From Acidobacteriota bacterium (GTDB lineage: Bacteria > Acidobacteriota > Terriglobia > Terriglobales > Acidobacteriaceae), in NCBI GenBank assembly GCA_003225055.1, contig QIAU01000127.1, positions 57,008-121,007 of the forward strand: DNA of 64,000 nt, written 5' to 3'. Under the pieces are notes generated by a model. It worked only from the letters and a program-made list of their open reading frames with translations. It had not been told where the DNA came from and did no database searches. The first letter of the stretch is position 1. Every line of letters starts with the position of its first letter. The translations under genes were made by a program, and so were the position numbers. This document shows, piece by piece, positions 7,584 through 15,156 of the stretch.

Positions 7584-9401
7584 CTAAGGCAAACTGTCCA
7601 GGTAACAGGGATCACCGGTCGCCTGGACAGGAACTGAGGCTGGCGGCGTTGCCCAGGGCACATTGGCGAAGTCAAAAAAGTCCGTCATATCACTGGCCGC
7701 CGCGTCGCGCTTGGTGAGATGGGGAAGGTTAAACCGTTTCTCGATCAGTTTCAGAATCGCCGTGTAGTCGGTTTTCTTATGGGAAACGTAATTTTTCTTC
7801 GTGAACGGCGAAACCACGATCAACGGAACGCGGTAGCCAGTAAACGTAAAATCGCAATTATCGCCCCACGTCACAACACAGATATCAGCCGGACTCTGGA
7901 AGAGATCCGATGGTTGTATGCCGTCCGGATTGGGGGCTGATATGGGGGCAGCGTGGTCGTACAATCCCCCACCCTCGTCGAAGGTGAGAATGAAAGCCGA
8001 ATCCTTCCACGATGGGCTATTCATCAAGGAGTTAATCAGCTTGGAAACATATCTGGCCCCATCCTGAATCCGGGTCGGAGGGACACCGGGTGTCACGTTG
8101 ACAGTTGGATGTTCGTCCAGACCTGCGCCATAGGCGGGTTCAATTAATGCGACATTGGGCAAGGTTCCATTCTGCACGTCCTCGAGATACTGGCTGACCG
8201 ACTGCACGTGCGCCAGCAGCGTGGGATTGCCCTTCATCGTTTGTCCGAACTTGAACATTCCGATCTCGCTGTAATTGATCAGGCAAGGAGAGTCGTTGTC
8301 TGCACACGGACTGCTGTTCTCTGTACTCTGGGATGGCACGTAAATCTTCCAACTCAGGCCCGCGTTCTCCAGTTCTTCAAAAATCGTCTTGGCGCCGACC
8401 GGAGAGCCGTCCGGAGGTGGATAAACATGCCCCTGCGAAGTAGCCGCGATCAGGTACATCCGATTGGGTTGGGTACGCGACAAGAGCGGCGAGAACCATG
8501 TATCCGAGGTGGCGAAACTCGACGCCATGAAATAGTAGTAATTCAGATCGTTGCCGTCGTAATAGCCCATGGCGCGGATGCCATTGACATCCATGTAGCC
8601 GGTATTTCGGCGCGAGTTGTTGGCGGCGGTATTCACGAAGCCGTCCAGCGTGGCAGTGCTGTTGACCGGATCGCCCAGGTTCCAATCCACGTGGCTTTCG
8701 TTCCAGGACGGGCTCGGGTTCTCGATGCACTGCGTCAGCAGATGAAAGGAAGCAATTGGGTTGGAATCATTCGGAGTGGCGTTGCAGCCGCTGGTGACCG
8801 GCGAAGTCGGATCGCATCCGGGATTCGTCGGTGTTGACCCTGCAGGATGATTGAATTGCGGCAAGCCGTCGAAGTCCTGATCGGGAAACATACCCTGGCT
8901 CTTGGCCCAGTATTCGCGGAGCGCTCCGAAGTAGTGATCAAACGAGCGGTTCTCCTGGGCCAGGAAAATAATGTGGTTCAGCGACTGGAGAGTGCCGACA
9001 AACTGGGCGCCGACTGGGCTGGCTGCAGGAAGAGTAATACTGCACGTGCTGGCCGTGCCGGAGCAAGCTCCCGACCAACTGTCAAAAGCTACCCCCTTGG
9101 AGGGCGTCTCGGTGAGGGTGACCGCGGTGCCCGGCGGAAAACTCGCGGTACAGGTTTGGCCACAATTGATGCCGGCCGGATTGCTGGCCACCGTTCCTGC
9201 CCCGGTCACGGTTACTGTCAGTTGAACCGGAGGGGGAGGAGGCGGAGGCGGAGGAGTAGGAGTAGGCGGGGGCGGAGGAGTAGGCGGGGGCGGCGAGGGA
9301 GGCGGCAGTCCTGCACTGCGCAATCCCTGACAACCTGTCAACATCAAAGCAAAAAAAAGAACAAATAGGGCTGCGAGCCTCAAATCTGAGCCTGGGGCCA
9401 T
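7584..9401 (-). CDS. Lipoprotein phosphoesterase (phospholipase C / acid phosphatase family)
   Basis: 605 aa. A signal peptide ends in the lipobox LTGC (~residue 24), so it should be a lipid-anchored exported protein. Next come a ~30-residue proline-rich spacer (PPPTP-type repeats), a Big/InlB-like beta domain of ~80 residues with Cys pairs (NCGQTC, SGACSGTASTC), and then a phosphoesterase domain (PF04185 type) starting at LAQENRSFDHYFG and containing FDEGGGLYDHAAP near the end. PF04185 enzymes hydrolyse phosphate esters or phospholipids. The ENRSFDHYFG and DEGGGLYDH motifs hold expected metal and nucleophile residues. Substrate unknown. It is a single gene; the long GC-rich proline tract is slippage-prone. 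Confidence 0.88.
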   Translation of the reverse strand: MAPGSDLRLAALFVLFFALMLTGCQGLRSAGLPPPSPPPPTPPPPPTPTPPPPPPPPPVQLTVTVTGAGTVASNPAGINCGQTCTASFPPGTAVTLTETPSKGVAFDSWSGACSGTASTCSITLPAASPVGAQFVGTLQSLNHIIFLAQENRSFDHYFGALREYWAKSQGMFPDQDFDGLPQFNHPAGSTPTNPGCDPTSPVTSGCNATPNDSNPIASFHLLTQCIENPSPSWNESHVDWNLGDPVNSTATLDGFVNTAANNSRRNTGYMDVNGIRAMGYYDGNDLNYYYFMASSFATSDTWFSPLLSRTQPNRMYLIAATSQGHVYPPPDGSPVGAKTIFEELENAGLSWKIYVPSQSTENSSPCADNDSPCLINYSEIGMFKFGQTMKGNPTLLAHVQSVSQYLEDVQNGTLPNVALIEPAYGAGLDEHPTVNVTPGVPPTRIQDGARYVSKLINSLMNSPSWKDSAFILTFDEGGGLYDHAAPISAPNPDGIQPSDLFQSPADICVVTWGDNCDFTFTGYRVPLIVVSPFTKKNYVSHKKTDYTAILKLIEKRFNLPHLTKRDAAASDMTDFFDFANVPWATPPASVPVQATGDPCYLDSLP

Positions 9402-9694
9402 TCACTCTAATCCTTCCCGCGCTCCCGTTTCGATGGCACAACGGAGTGGCCGGTTGTTTGCTGAGGAGCGGGGTTCCCTGCCAGAGTTTTCAGGGCTTTG
9501 TGAGGTTATTCAGAAATCCTGCTTTTTATTAAGGTGGTCTACTGCCGCTTTCTACAGGATGACCCGGAGGGGAGGAAAAGGAAGCTGAAGACTGTTAGAA
9601 ACGGTTAATTGTTGTTTGGCCTGAGAGTCTTTGCGAGAAATAGTTTTGCTGAAGATTAATCGGTCAGAGCGGCGCACTGGTTTCTACAAAAGAA

Positions 9695-9736
9695 AACGCA
9701 CTCCGCATGACAAGAAACAGCCATCCGGAGTGCGTT
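9695..9736 (-). terminator. Intrinsic terminator for the 9750-10070 gene; rest of the 9402-9749 gap empty
   Basis: An 11-bp perfect stem (9695-9705 with 9726-9736, core CGCACTCCG) with a 20-nt loop. On the minus strand it is followed by TTTCTTTT, a good U-tract. The remaining sequence between 9402 and 9694 shows no coding frame or RNA gene that I can support; it presumably holds the phosphoesterase promoter. Confidence 0.8.
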
Positions 9737-9749
9737 GCGGTGCGAGAGG

Positions 9750-10070
9750 TTATTTTGCGCTCTCTTCGACCATGCTGACGTTGTCCACGGTTAGAGTATT
9801 GTTGTCCATCGAACCTTCTATTTTGACGTGATGGCCGGCGTGGTCCTTCAAGGCTTCCTGATTGGCCACGGGTAGAACGGTCTTGTCAGCATCGTTGACA
9901 AACACAAGCGGCTGTCCGGCTTCGGCGCACTTTTTAGCGCAGTCCGCGTTCACCTTCGCACCGCACTTGGCGTCACTGACATAGCCTGTCCAACTGCCTT
10001 TGCTGCCTCCGGCCATTGCCGCTGTGACCAGCAAGGCCAGAAGAGCTGAAATTGCAAGCATCTTCTTCAT
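9750..10070 (-). CDS. Small secreted DUF5818-like protein
   Basis: 106 aa from ATG at 10070, chosen because AGGAGG lies 8 nt upstream and a classic signal peptide follows (MKKMLAISALLALLVTAAMA, cut after AMA). The mature part has WTGYVSDAKCGAK, a CAKKCAEAGQPLVFVND block and KDHAGHHVKIEG, resembling a small exported family common in Acidobacteriota (DUF5818, from memory). Four Cys (pattern C-x7-C-x3-C plus the first) could form disulfides or bind metal. The fold is likely a small OB/beta barrel. No function is known. It has its own terminator just downstream. Confidence 0.75.
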   Translation of the reverse strand: MKKMLAISALLALLVTAAMAGGSKGSWTGYVSDAKCGAKVNADCAKKCAEAGQPLVFVNDADKTVLPVANQEALKDHAGHHVKIEGSMDNNTLTVDNVSMVEESAK

Positions 10071-10284
10071 CTCGATTTCCTCCTCAATTCGACTTTTCAA
10101 ACTAGACTTTATTGTGGCGTTGGTAAGGTGGAGCGCTGCTATGGTGTCGCAAGGAACGCGTGCGTGTCAAATCCTGTAGTTCAGGGGAAAGCAGGCTTCC
10201 GGGTTCGAAAGTCACAAGTTTTCAAAGTGGGGTCGGGTTTTGTCTTTGAAACTTTTGAACCTTGAAACTTTCGAACCTTTCTTT

Positions 10285-12192
10285 TCACCCTTCCATGGTG
10301 GAAACGTCGCCCGCATCGGTTCCGGTCTCCTTGGCTTTAAGAAAGCGGCGCAGGATTTTGCCGGATCGCGTCTTGGGCAGCGCGGCAACAAACTCCAGCG
10401 CGGAGGGAGTTGCGATGGGTCCCAGTTCCCTTCTCACGTGTTCGATCAGGGCGGCCGAGAGCGAGTCCGATGGTGTGTACTCGACGCGCGTCTGCACGAA
10501 CACCTTGATGGTTTCTCCTTTCACGGGATCGGGGATGCCGATCGCAGCTGCTTCGGCCACGGCGGGATGCGATACCAGGGCGCTTTCAACCTCGGCGGTT
10601 GCAATGCGATGACCCGCAACATTAAGCACGTCATCAGCCCGACCTAGCACAGCGATGTAGCCGTCGTTATCTTTCAGGGCGACGTCGCCAGTGACATAAC
10701 AGCCCGGAATCTGCTGCCAGTCACGCTCATAACGAGCCGGATTGCGCCACACGGTGCGCAGCATGCAAGGATAAGGACGCTTCAAGACCAGCCGTCCGCC
10801 CACGCCGGGTGGTACGGGCTTTCCTTTGTCATCGACCACATCCGCAATCGTTCCGGGCAACGACACGCCCGCCTTGCCCGGACGCATAGCCATGGCGGGA
10901 GGGGTTCCGATCGCCGGCCCACCCAGCTCGGTCTGCCACCAGTTGTCGGTCACGTAACCCCATTTACCGTCACCGGCCAGATGGGTTTGCGCCCAGCGCC
11001 ATGCCTCCGGGTTGAGCGGCTCACCGGCGCAAGCAATGAAACGCAGGCTGGTGATGTCGTATTGCCCGGGAATCTTCTCGCCATGGCGCATGAACATACG
11101 CAGCGCGGTGGGCGCCGTAAACATCTTGGTCACCCCGTAGCGCTCGACGATTTCCCAGGCAATCCCAGGATTCGGAAAATCAATCGCGCCTTCGCGGAAT
11201 AGAGTGGTGGCGCCAGCGCACAAGGGCGCGTAAACGATGTAGGAATGGCCCACGATCCAGCCAATGTCGGAGGTGCACCAGAAAATATCCTGCTCGCCGA
11301 CATCGTAATAGTTTTCTAGATAGTAGGTGGTGCCCACCATGTATCCGCCGTGGACATGCACCACGCCCTTAGGCTTGCCAGTTGATCCTGAGGTGTAGAG
11401 GAGGAACAGAGGGTCCTCGGCATCCATTTCTTCGGCGGGGCATTGCGCAGGAAATTTCGTTAGATCGTTGAAGTCAACTTCGCGTCCACTGATCTGGGCG
11501 GCACGTCGCGAAAAAACCACCACCTTCTCGACCGCTTCCAAACCATCCAGCGCCTCGTCCACAATGGATTTCAGCGCGACCGTTTTGCCGCGCCGGAAGC
11601 CGACGTCGCCAGCAATAACCACCTTCGCCTGAGCATCTTCAATCCGGTCGCGCAAAGCCGTATGGCCTAATCCGGCGTAGACTACCGAGTGAATCGCTCC
11701 GATGCGCGCGCAGGCCAGCATCGCCACCACACCTTCGACGGTCAGCGGCATATAAATGATGACCCGGTCGCCCTTCTTGACACCCAGCGATTTCAGTCCA
11801 TTCGCAAAGCGGCAGACCATCCGGTCGAGCTGTCCGTAGGTGACGATGCGTTCGCTTCCGTCTTCTGCCAGCCAGATGTAAGCCGCTCGGTTGCGCCGCT
11901 CGGAGTTGGCGTGGCGGTCCAGGGCATTCATCGTGATATTCGTCTTCGCGCCTTGGAACCACTGGTGATGCACGCCATCCCAGTCCAGAACCTTTTCCCA
12001 AGGACGCGTCCAGACGAATTTCCCGGCGTAGTCGCCCCAGAAGGCTTCGGGGTTTTCGATGGAGCGGCGATGCTCCTCCGCCCAATTCTTCTGCCGGCAG
12101 GTTTGAGCGACGATCGCTGGCGAGGCGTACTCCTCGTCAATCGCCAGCAGGTTGGAAATGTTCTGAGTGGATTCCTGGACAGGGCTGCTCAT
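10285..12192 (-). CDS. Acetate/short-chain acyl-CoA synthetase (paralogue 1)
   Basis: 635 aa, typical acetyl-CoA synthetase length. AMP-forming ligase that activates acetate or propionate with ATP and CoA. Visible motifs: YTSGSTGKPKG (P-loop, ~residue 265), WWQTELGG (motif in the acyl pocket; acetate enzymes usually have WWQTETGG), GRADDVLNVAGHR (hinge) and KTRSGKILRR near the C-terminus with the Lys that is acetylated in AcsA. The N-terminal ACAS_N region (EEHRRSIENPEAFW) is present. The T-to-L change in WWQTELGG may alter substrate preference (inference). A second, more divergent paralogue is encoded 3 kb away at 15157-17271. Confidence 0.9.
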   Translation of the reverse strand: MSSPVQESTQNISNLLAIDEEYASPAIVAQTCRQKNWAEEHRRSIENPEAFWGDYAGKFVWTRPWEKVLDWDGVHHQWFQGAKTNITMNALDRHANSERRNRAAYIWLAEDGSERIVTYGQLDRMVCRFANGLKSLGVKKGDRVIIYMPLTVEGVVAMLACARIGAIHSVVYAGLGHTALRDRIEDAQAKVVIAGDVGFRRGKTVALKSIVDEALDGLEAVEKVVVFSRRAAQISGREVDFNDLTKFPAQCPAEEMDAEDPLFLLYTSGSTGKPKGVVHVHGGYMVGTTYYLENYYDVGEQDIFWCTSDIGWIVGHSYIVYAPLCAGATTLFREGAIDFPNPGIAWEIVERYGVTKMFTAPTALRMFMRHGEKIPGQYDITSLRFIACAGEPLNPEAWRWAQTHLAGDGKWGYVTDNWWQTELGGPAIGTPPAMAMRPGKAGVSLPGTIADVVDDKGKPVPPGVGGRLVLKRPYPCMLRTVWRNPARYERDWQQIPGCYVTGDVALKDNDGYIAVLGRADDVLNVAGHRIATAEVESALVSHPAVAEAAAIGIPDPVKGETIKVFVQTRVEYTPSDSLSAALIEHVRRELGPIATPSALEFVAALPKTRSGKILRRFLKAKETGTDAGDVSTMEG

Positions 12193-12310
12193 AGAGCCTC
12201 CGGTTCATGTTAAAGATGGGGAGCCGAAACGCCACAATAACTTGCGATTTTCAGCTGCGGTGAACGTCGGCTCGGTGATCGACATCACAAAGACCTGTGA
12301 AGCGCAAACC

Positions 12311-12336
12311 AAAAGGGCCGGACCTGAGGACCGGCC
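12311..12336 (-). terminator. Hairpin terminator downstream of the sigma/TrmO-like remnant
   Basis: GGCCGG (12316-12321) pairs with CCGGCC (12331-12336) over a 9-nt loop. Read on the minus strand it is followed by CTTTTGG. This would end transcripts from the sigma-factor side before acs paralogue 1. Confidence 0.5.
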
Positions 12337-12399
12337 AATTCTATACTGCCTCCGATGTCATTCGAAACCGGCACGCGACGAGAATCGACGAGAAATCTG

Positions 12400-12660
12400 C
12401 CGTGGGTTAGCGGGAGACCGCGTTGCGAAGACATCGGTAAGCGGGCGGCGCGGGTGTGAGCGGGGATAAACCTTGAGCACGTCGCGCCAGCCGCGGTGCA
12501 GCCAAGTCATAACAATAATGTCGTCACCGGCCGCAAGCCCATCAAGGCCCACGGCCACCAGGGAGTCACTTCAGGCCGCGCGTCGGGAGCACCTTCCGAA
12601 CCCGGTCTGGGTGCTTTGCGACGATTCTTGAGCCTGGATCGAACAACGCCAACGGACGAA
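12400..12660 (-). pseudogene. TrmO/YaeB-like (tRNA m6t6A37 methyltransferase family) remnant
   Basis: Two minus-strand frames together read like one TrmO-family protein. Frame A (from ~12650) gives GVVRSRLKNRRKAP and then GSEGAPDARPEVT; the family has IGVVRSPL..RREAPRQG.EGAPDA. After a frame change near 12560-12570, frame B gives VGLDGLAAGDDIIVMTWLHR, DVLKVYPRSHP and PLTDVFATRSPANP, matching the conserved LTWLHRA and GVFATRSPDRPNPIG blocks. The family identity is lost after ATRSPANP, so the C-terminal half is missing. At least one frameshift and a 3' truncation are present. It lies on the same strand as, and 100 nt downstream of, the sigma-factor gene. Confidence 0.7.
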
Positions 12661-12760
12661 GTTGTGCAGCTTTGCCGCGCAGTTGTCGCGCCCTCATCCG
12701 CTCTTGATCTGGCTGCTTACTCGACATCGGGAATCCCTCCATCGCTCAGCGGCGTCATCG

Positions 12761-13645
12761 TCAGGCATTCAGGACCGCCAGGTCGAATTCATGGAGGCGC
12801 GCAGGATCTGCGACCACTTCGATCTCTGCGATCTTGTCGTTCATGAAGATAAAGCGGAGCACTCTACGCAGCCGTCCGCCCGGAGCCAACACCACTCCCA
12901 CCTCGCCGTCCACCAGCGCCGGCTGGGCGAACCGGGCAGCCTGTGCGAAGGCGATTGCTCCGTTAGCCCAATTCCGCGCTCCCTGCACCTCGGTAGGCCT
13001 GCCTGAGGCTGCGGCGGCTCTGTCAACCCGAACTACGACGTCTGGATCGAGCACCGCGAGAAGCCCTTTGAAGTCACCTCCGCGCAAGGCAGCGACGAAG
13101 GCATTAACGACTTCTCGCTGGCAAGTGAGATCGGTGCTCACAGTACTCTCGGCGCCCTGCACACGGCGGCGTGCCCGGCTGGCGGGCTGCCTGGCCGCGG
13201 CCAGGGAGCGCCCTACGATTGGCGCGATCTCCTCGAAGGGCACGGCAAACATGTCGTGCATCACGAACGCGAGGCGCTCGGCGGGGGTGAGCCGGTCGAG
13301 TACCACCAGCAGAGCGAGGCCGACTGAGTCGGCAAGTAGCGCTTCCCGCTCGGGATCGCCCCCGCCCTCCCGTTTCGCGCCCGCCTCGGCTACTTGCGTG
13401 TCCAGAGCCTCCTCCCGCCGCGAGGTGCGCGAGCGCAACATGTCCAGACACACTCTGGCAACCACCGTCGTCAGCCATCCCCCGAGATTCTCGATGCTGC
13501 TAGCGTCGGAGCCGCCGAGGCGCAGCCAGGTTTCCTGAATGGCATCGTCTGCCTCGCTTGCCGAGCCGAGCATGCGGTAGGCGACTGCCCGCAGATGTCC
13601 CCGGTTCTCCTCGAATCGCTCCGCCAGCCACTGCAGATCCTCCAT
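12761..13645 (-). CDS. ECF41-type RNA polymerase sigma factor with SnoaL-like C-terminal domain
   Basis: 294 aa from ATG at 13645. I chose this start because GGAAAGGGAAGG precedes it and MEDLQWLAERFEENRGHLRA is where family proteins begin; the open frame continues upstream to 13993 only because it runs through a DoxX remnant. Sigma2 (AYRMLGSASEADDAIQETWL, ~20-45) and sigma4 (LDRLTPAERLAFVMHD, ~120, and the HTH EEIAPIVGRSLAAARQ) are clear. The ~110-residue C-terminal domain (from VVNAFVAALRGGDFKGLLAVL) is the fused SnoaL/NTF2-like regulator that replaces an anti-sigma factor in ECF41. The usual DGGGK signature is not seen (VDRAAAASGR instead). The divergent CMD gene has a matching promoter. 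Confidence 0.85.
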   Translation of the reverse strand: MEDLQWLAERFEENRGHLRAVAYRMLGSASEADDAIQETWLRLGGSDASSIENLGGWLTTVVARVCLDMLRSRTSRREEALDTQVAEAGAKREGGGDPEREALLADSVGLALLVVLDRLTPAERLAFVMHDMFAVPFEEIAPIVGRSLAAARQPASRARRRVQGAESTVSTDLTCQREVVNAFVAALRGGDFKGLLAVLDPDVVVRVDRAAAASGRPTEVQGARNWANGAIAFAQAARFAQPALVDGEVGVVLAPGGRLRRVLRFIFMNDKIAEIEVVADPARLHEFDLAVLNA

Positions 13646-13792
13646 TCCTTCCCTTTCCTCCATCACCTCGTCATAACCTTGTCGAAAGAAACCCCGGCGA
13701 TGTGACATGACAAGGAGACTAGCCTGACGTTCCGTGCCCCGGTTTAGCAAAGATACCGGAGCCCTATGCTTCCGCTTCAGTGGGGAAGATGA

Positions 13793-13924
13793 CACCGGGT
13801 AGCCGAGACGCACTATGCTTTCGACGTTTTCTCTCCGGTGTACCAGCTCCGCCACACCGCCTGAGAGTACTCCAAATACCAGAATTGCTGTCGTCACCCA
13901 ATAACCGATCACTTTCAAGCTCAA
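13793..13924 (-). pseudogene. DoxX-like membrane protein, 5' fragment
   Basis: From a TTG at 13924, 10 nt after an AAGGAGG, the frame reads LSLKVIGYWVTTAILVFGVL, then SGGVAELVHRRENVESIVRLGYPV. This is the first helix and loop of DoxX-like proteins (KVIGYW.TT...GG.ADL.H...V...LGYP). Homology stops after 44 residues; three further helices are missing. The remaining frame continues as non-homologous sequence into the sigma gene, showing an in-frame deletion. DoxX-like genes are known ECF41 neighbours, so this is probably a former member of the regulon. Confidence 0.65.
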
Positions 13925-14004
13925 AGTCGTGTCTCCTCCTTGAGATCCGTTCCGCCCAAGACATGCAGGCGGTTCGGCGAACCGAATCAGCATCAGGTGT
14001 GCGC

Positions 14005-14031
14005 CGTCACAATTCCTCGTCTCGGTTCGTC
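14005..14031 (+). promoter_or_regulatory. ECF41-type promoter for the CMD gene
   Basis: CGTCACA (14005-14011), exactly 16 nt, then CGTC (14028-14031). The published ECF41 consensus, from memory, is TGTCACA with a 16-nt spacer and CGTC. The -10 is also inside an 8-bp inverted repeat (GTTCGTCA 14025-14032 with TGACGAAC 14039-14046), which may be an operator or mRNA hairpin. It lies 50 nt upstream of the CMD ATG and faces it. Confidence 0.65.
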
Positions 14032-14081
14032 ATGGTAGTGACGAACAAACCCCAGTCTTTGTGACAAGGAGACAGACAATC

Positions 14082-14584
14082 ATGCAAGCACGGATGAAAA
14101 ACCCTGCGATGATCGTTCCCAACGCAATCGAAGCCTTGCAGGCCCTGGGCAAGTGCGCAGAACAGGGCGCTGTGCCGTCGCGGACGCTCGGCCTGGTCCA
14201 CCTGCGCGCCAGCCAGATCAATGGTTGCAGCGTCTGCGTGGACATGCACCCTCGCTTACTCAAAAACGCAGGCGAAACAGACCAGCGCCTGTTCGCCGTG
14301 GCGGCGTGGCGGGATGCGCCTTACTTCACGGACGCCGAACGCGCCGCCTTGGCGCTCACCGAACCGTCACCCGGCTCAGCGATCGGGCGGACCCGGTGCC
14401 CGACGAGGTTTGGGACCAGGCCGCCAGACACTACGATGAGCCGGCGCTTGCCTCCCTAATGCTCGCTATCGCAACGATCAACGTCTGGAACCGCCTCAAC
14501 GTGGCCACCAGGCAGGTGGCAGGCGAGTGGGCGAACTCGGCAGAGGCACGGCAATGGGTCGAAAGCGGTGCTTTGGCCCGCTGA
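14082..14584 (+). pseudogene. Carboxymuconolactone decarboxylase / AhpD-like protein, single-base frameshift
   Basis: Start ATG 14082 with AAGGAG 10 nt upstream. The first frame gives IEALQALGKCAEQGAVPSRT, SQINGCSVCVDMH (the AhpD-type CxxC...H redox motif) and RDAPYFTDAERAALALTE. At ~14364 the frame must change: the expected GAA GCC GTC ACC CGG has lost one base. The second frame continues as VTRLSDRADPVPDEVWDQAA and LMLAIATINVWNRLNVATRQ to the stop. Both halves are otherwise intact, so this is either a recent one-base deletion or a sequencing error. If functional it would be a peroxidase-like CMD protein of ~167 aa and the expected ECF41 target. Confidence 0.85.
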
Positions 14585-14590
14585 GCGACA

Positions 14591-14635
14591 CGGGCAGCGT
14601 GTCATCGCGATGGCGATCGGTGAACACGCTGCCCG
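14591..14635 (+). terminator. Hairpin after CMD gene; 14636-15116 otherwise empty
   Basis: A perfect 12-bp stem (CGGGCAGCGTGT 14591-14602 with 14624-14635) over a 21-nt loop starts 7 nt after the CMD stop. There is no U-tract. The next ~480 nt hold only short frames without recognisable homology, so I report no gene there. Confidence 0.5.
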
Positions 14636-15116
14636 CTCCGCAGCCATGGCAAGAGCCTGAGCGCGACGTACTTCGATCGCCCGACTACAGCCGATATGGT
14701 CCCATCGTGCCTGAGGTCGATTGGTATCGATTTGCTTCCGAGTAGTCTCGGATGCATCCGCAATCATTCGCACACGCATGATCGAATTGGGAGCGTCCTG
14801 ACGTCCTCGACCCAAGCACAACACCATTGCCCCTTTTTCGAGCTTGTGCCAAAGTGCAATACCTCATCGACCACAGTCGTGGCACAGGTGCGGTGCGAGC
14901 GACTCATCCCAGTCTTGAACCGATGGATTGCCCAACCCCATCCCTTGTCCTACATCCGGATCGGCGTCAAGTGATGGGCGTCCCTACCGGCACAACAACG
15001 CGCTTGTTTCCCGTTAGGGCCGAATCTTACCGATCCGCTCTTAGGCTTATTTCGTGCACAGGATTTCAGCGTTCTACGTTGTCGGGAGAGACAAGAAGAT
15101 CGGATTAAAAGATACA

Positions 15117-15135
15117 CCCCTGAGTTCCCCAGGGG
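15117..15135 (-). terminator. Hairpin terminator for acs
   Basis: CCCCTG (15117-15122) pairs with CAGGGG (15130-15135), 7-nt loop. On the minus strand it is followed by TGTATCTTTTA. It lies 21 nt beyond the acs stop. Confidence 0.5.
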
Positions 15136-15156
15136 CGTACGGTGTGTGGTCAACTC

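Noticed and set aside
13646..13993. N-terminal extension of the sigma factor as part of one 410-aa protein
   Set aside because: The extension contains a DoxX-like stub and non-homologous text; an RBS and family start are at 13645.
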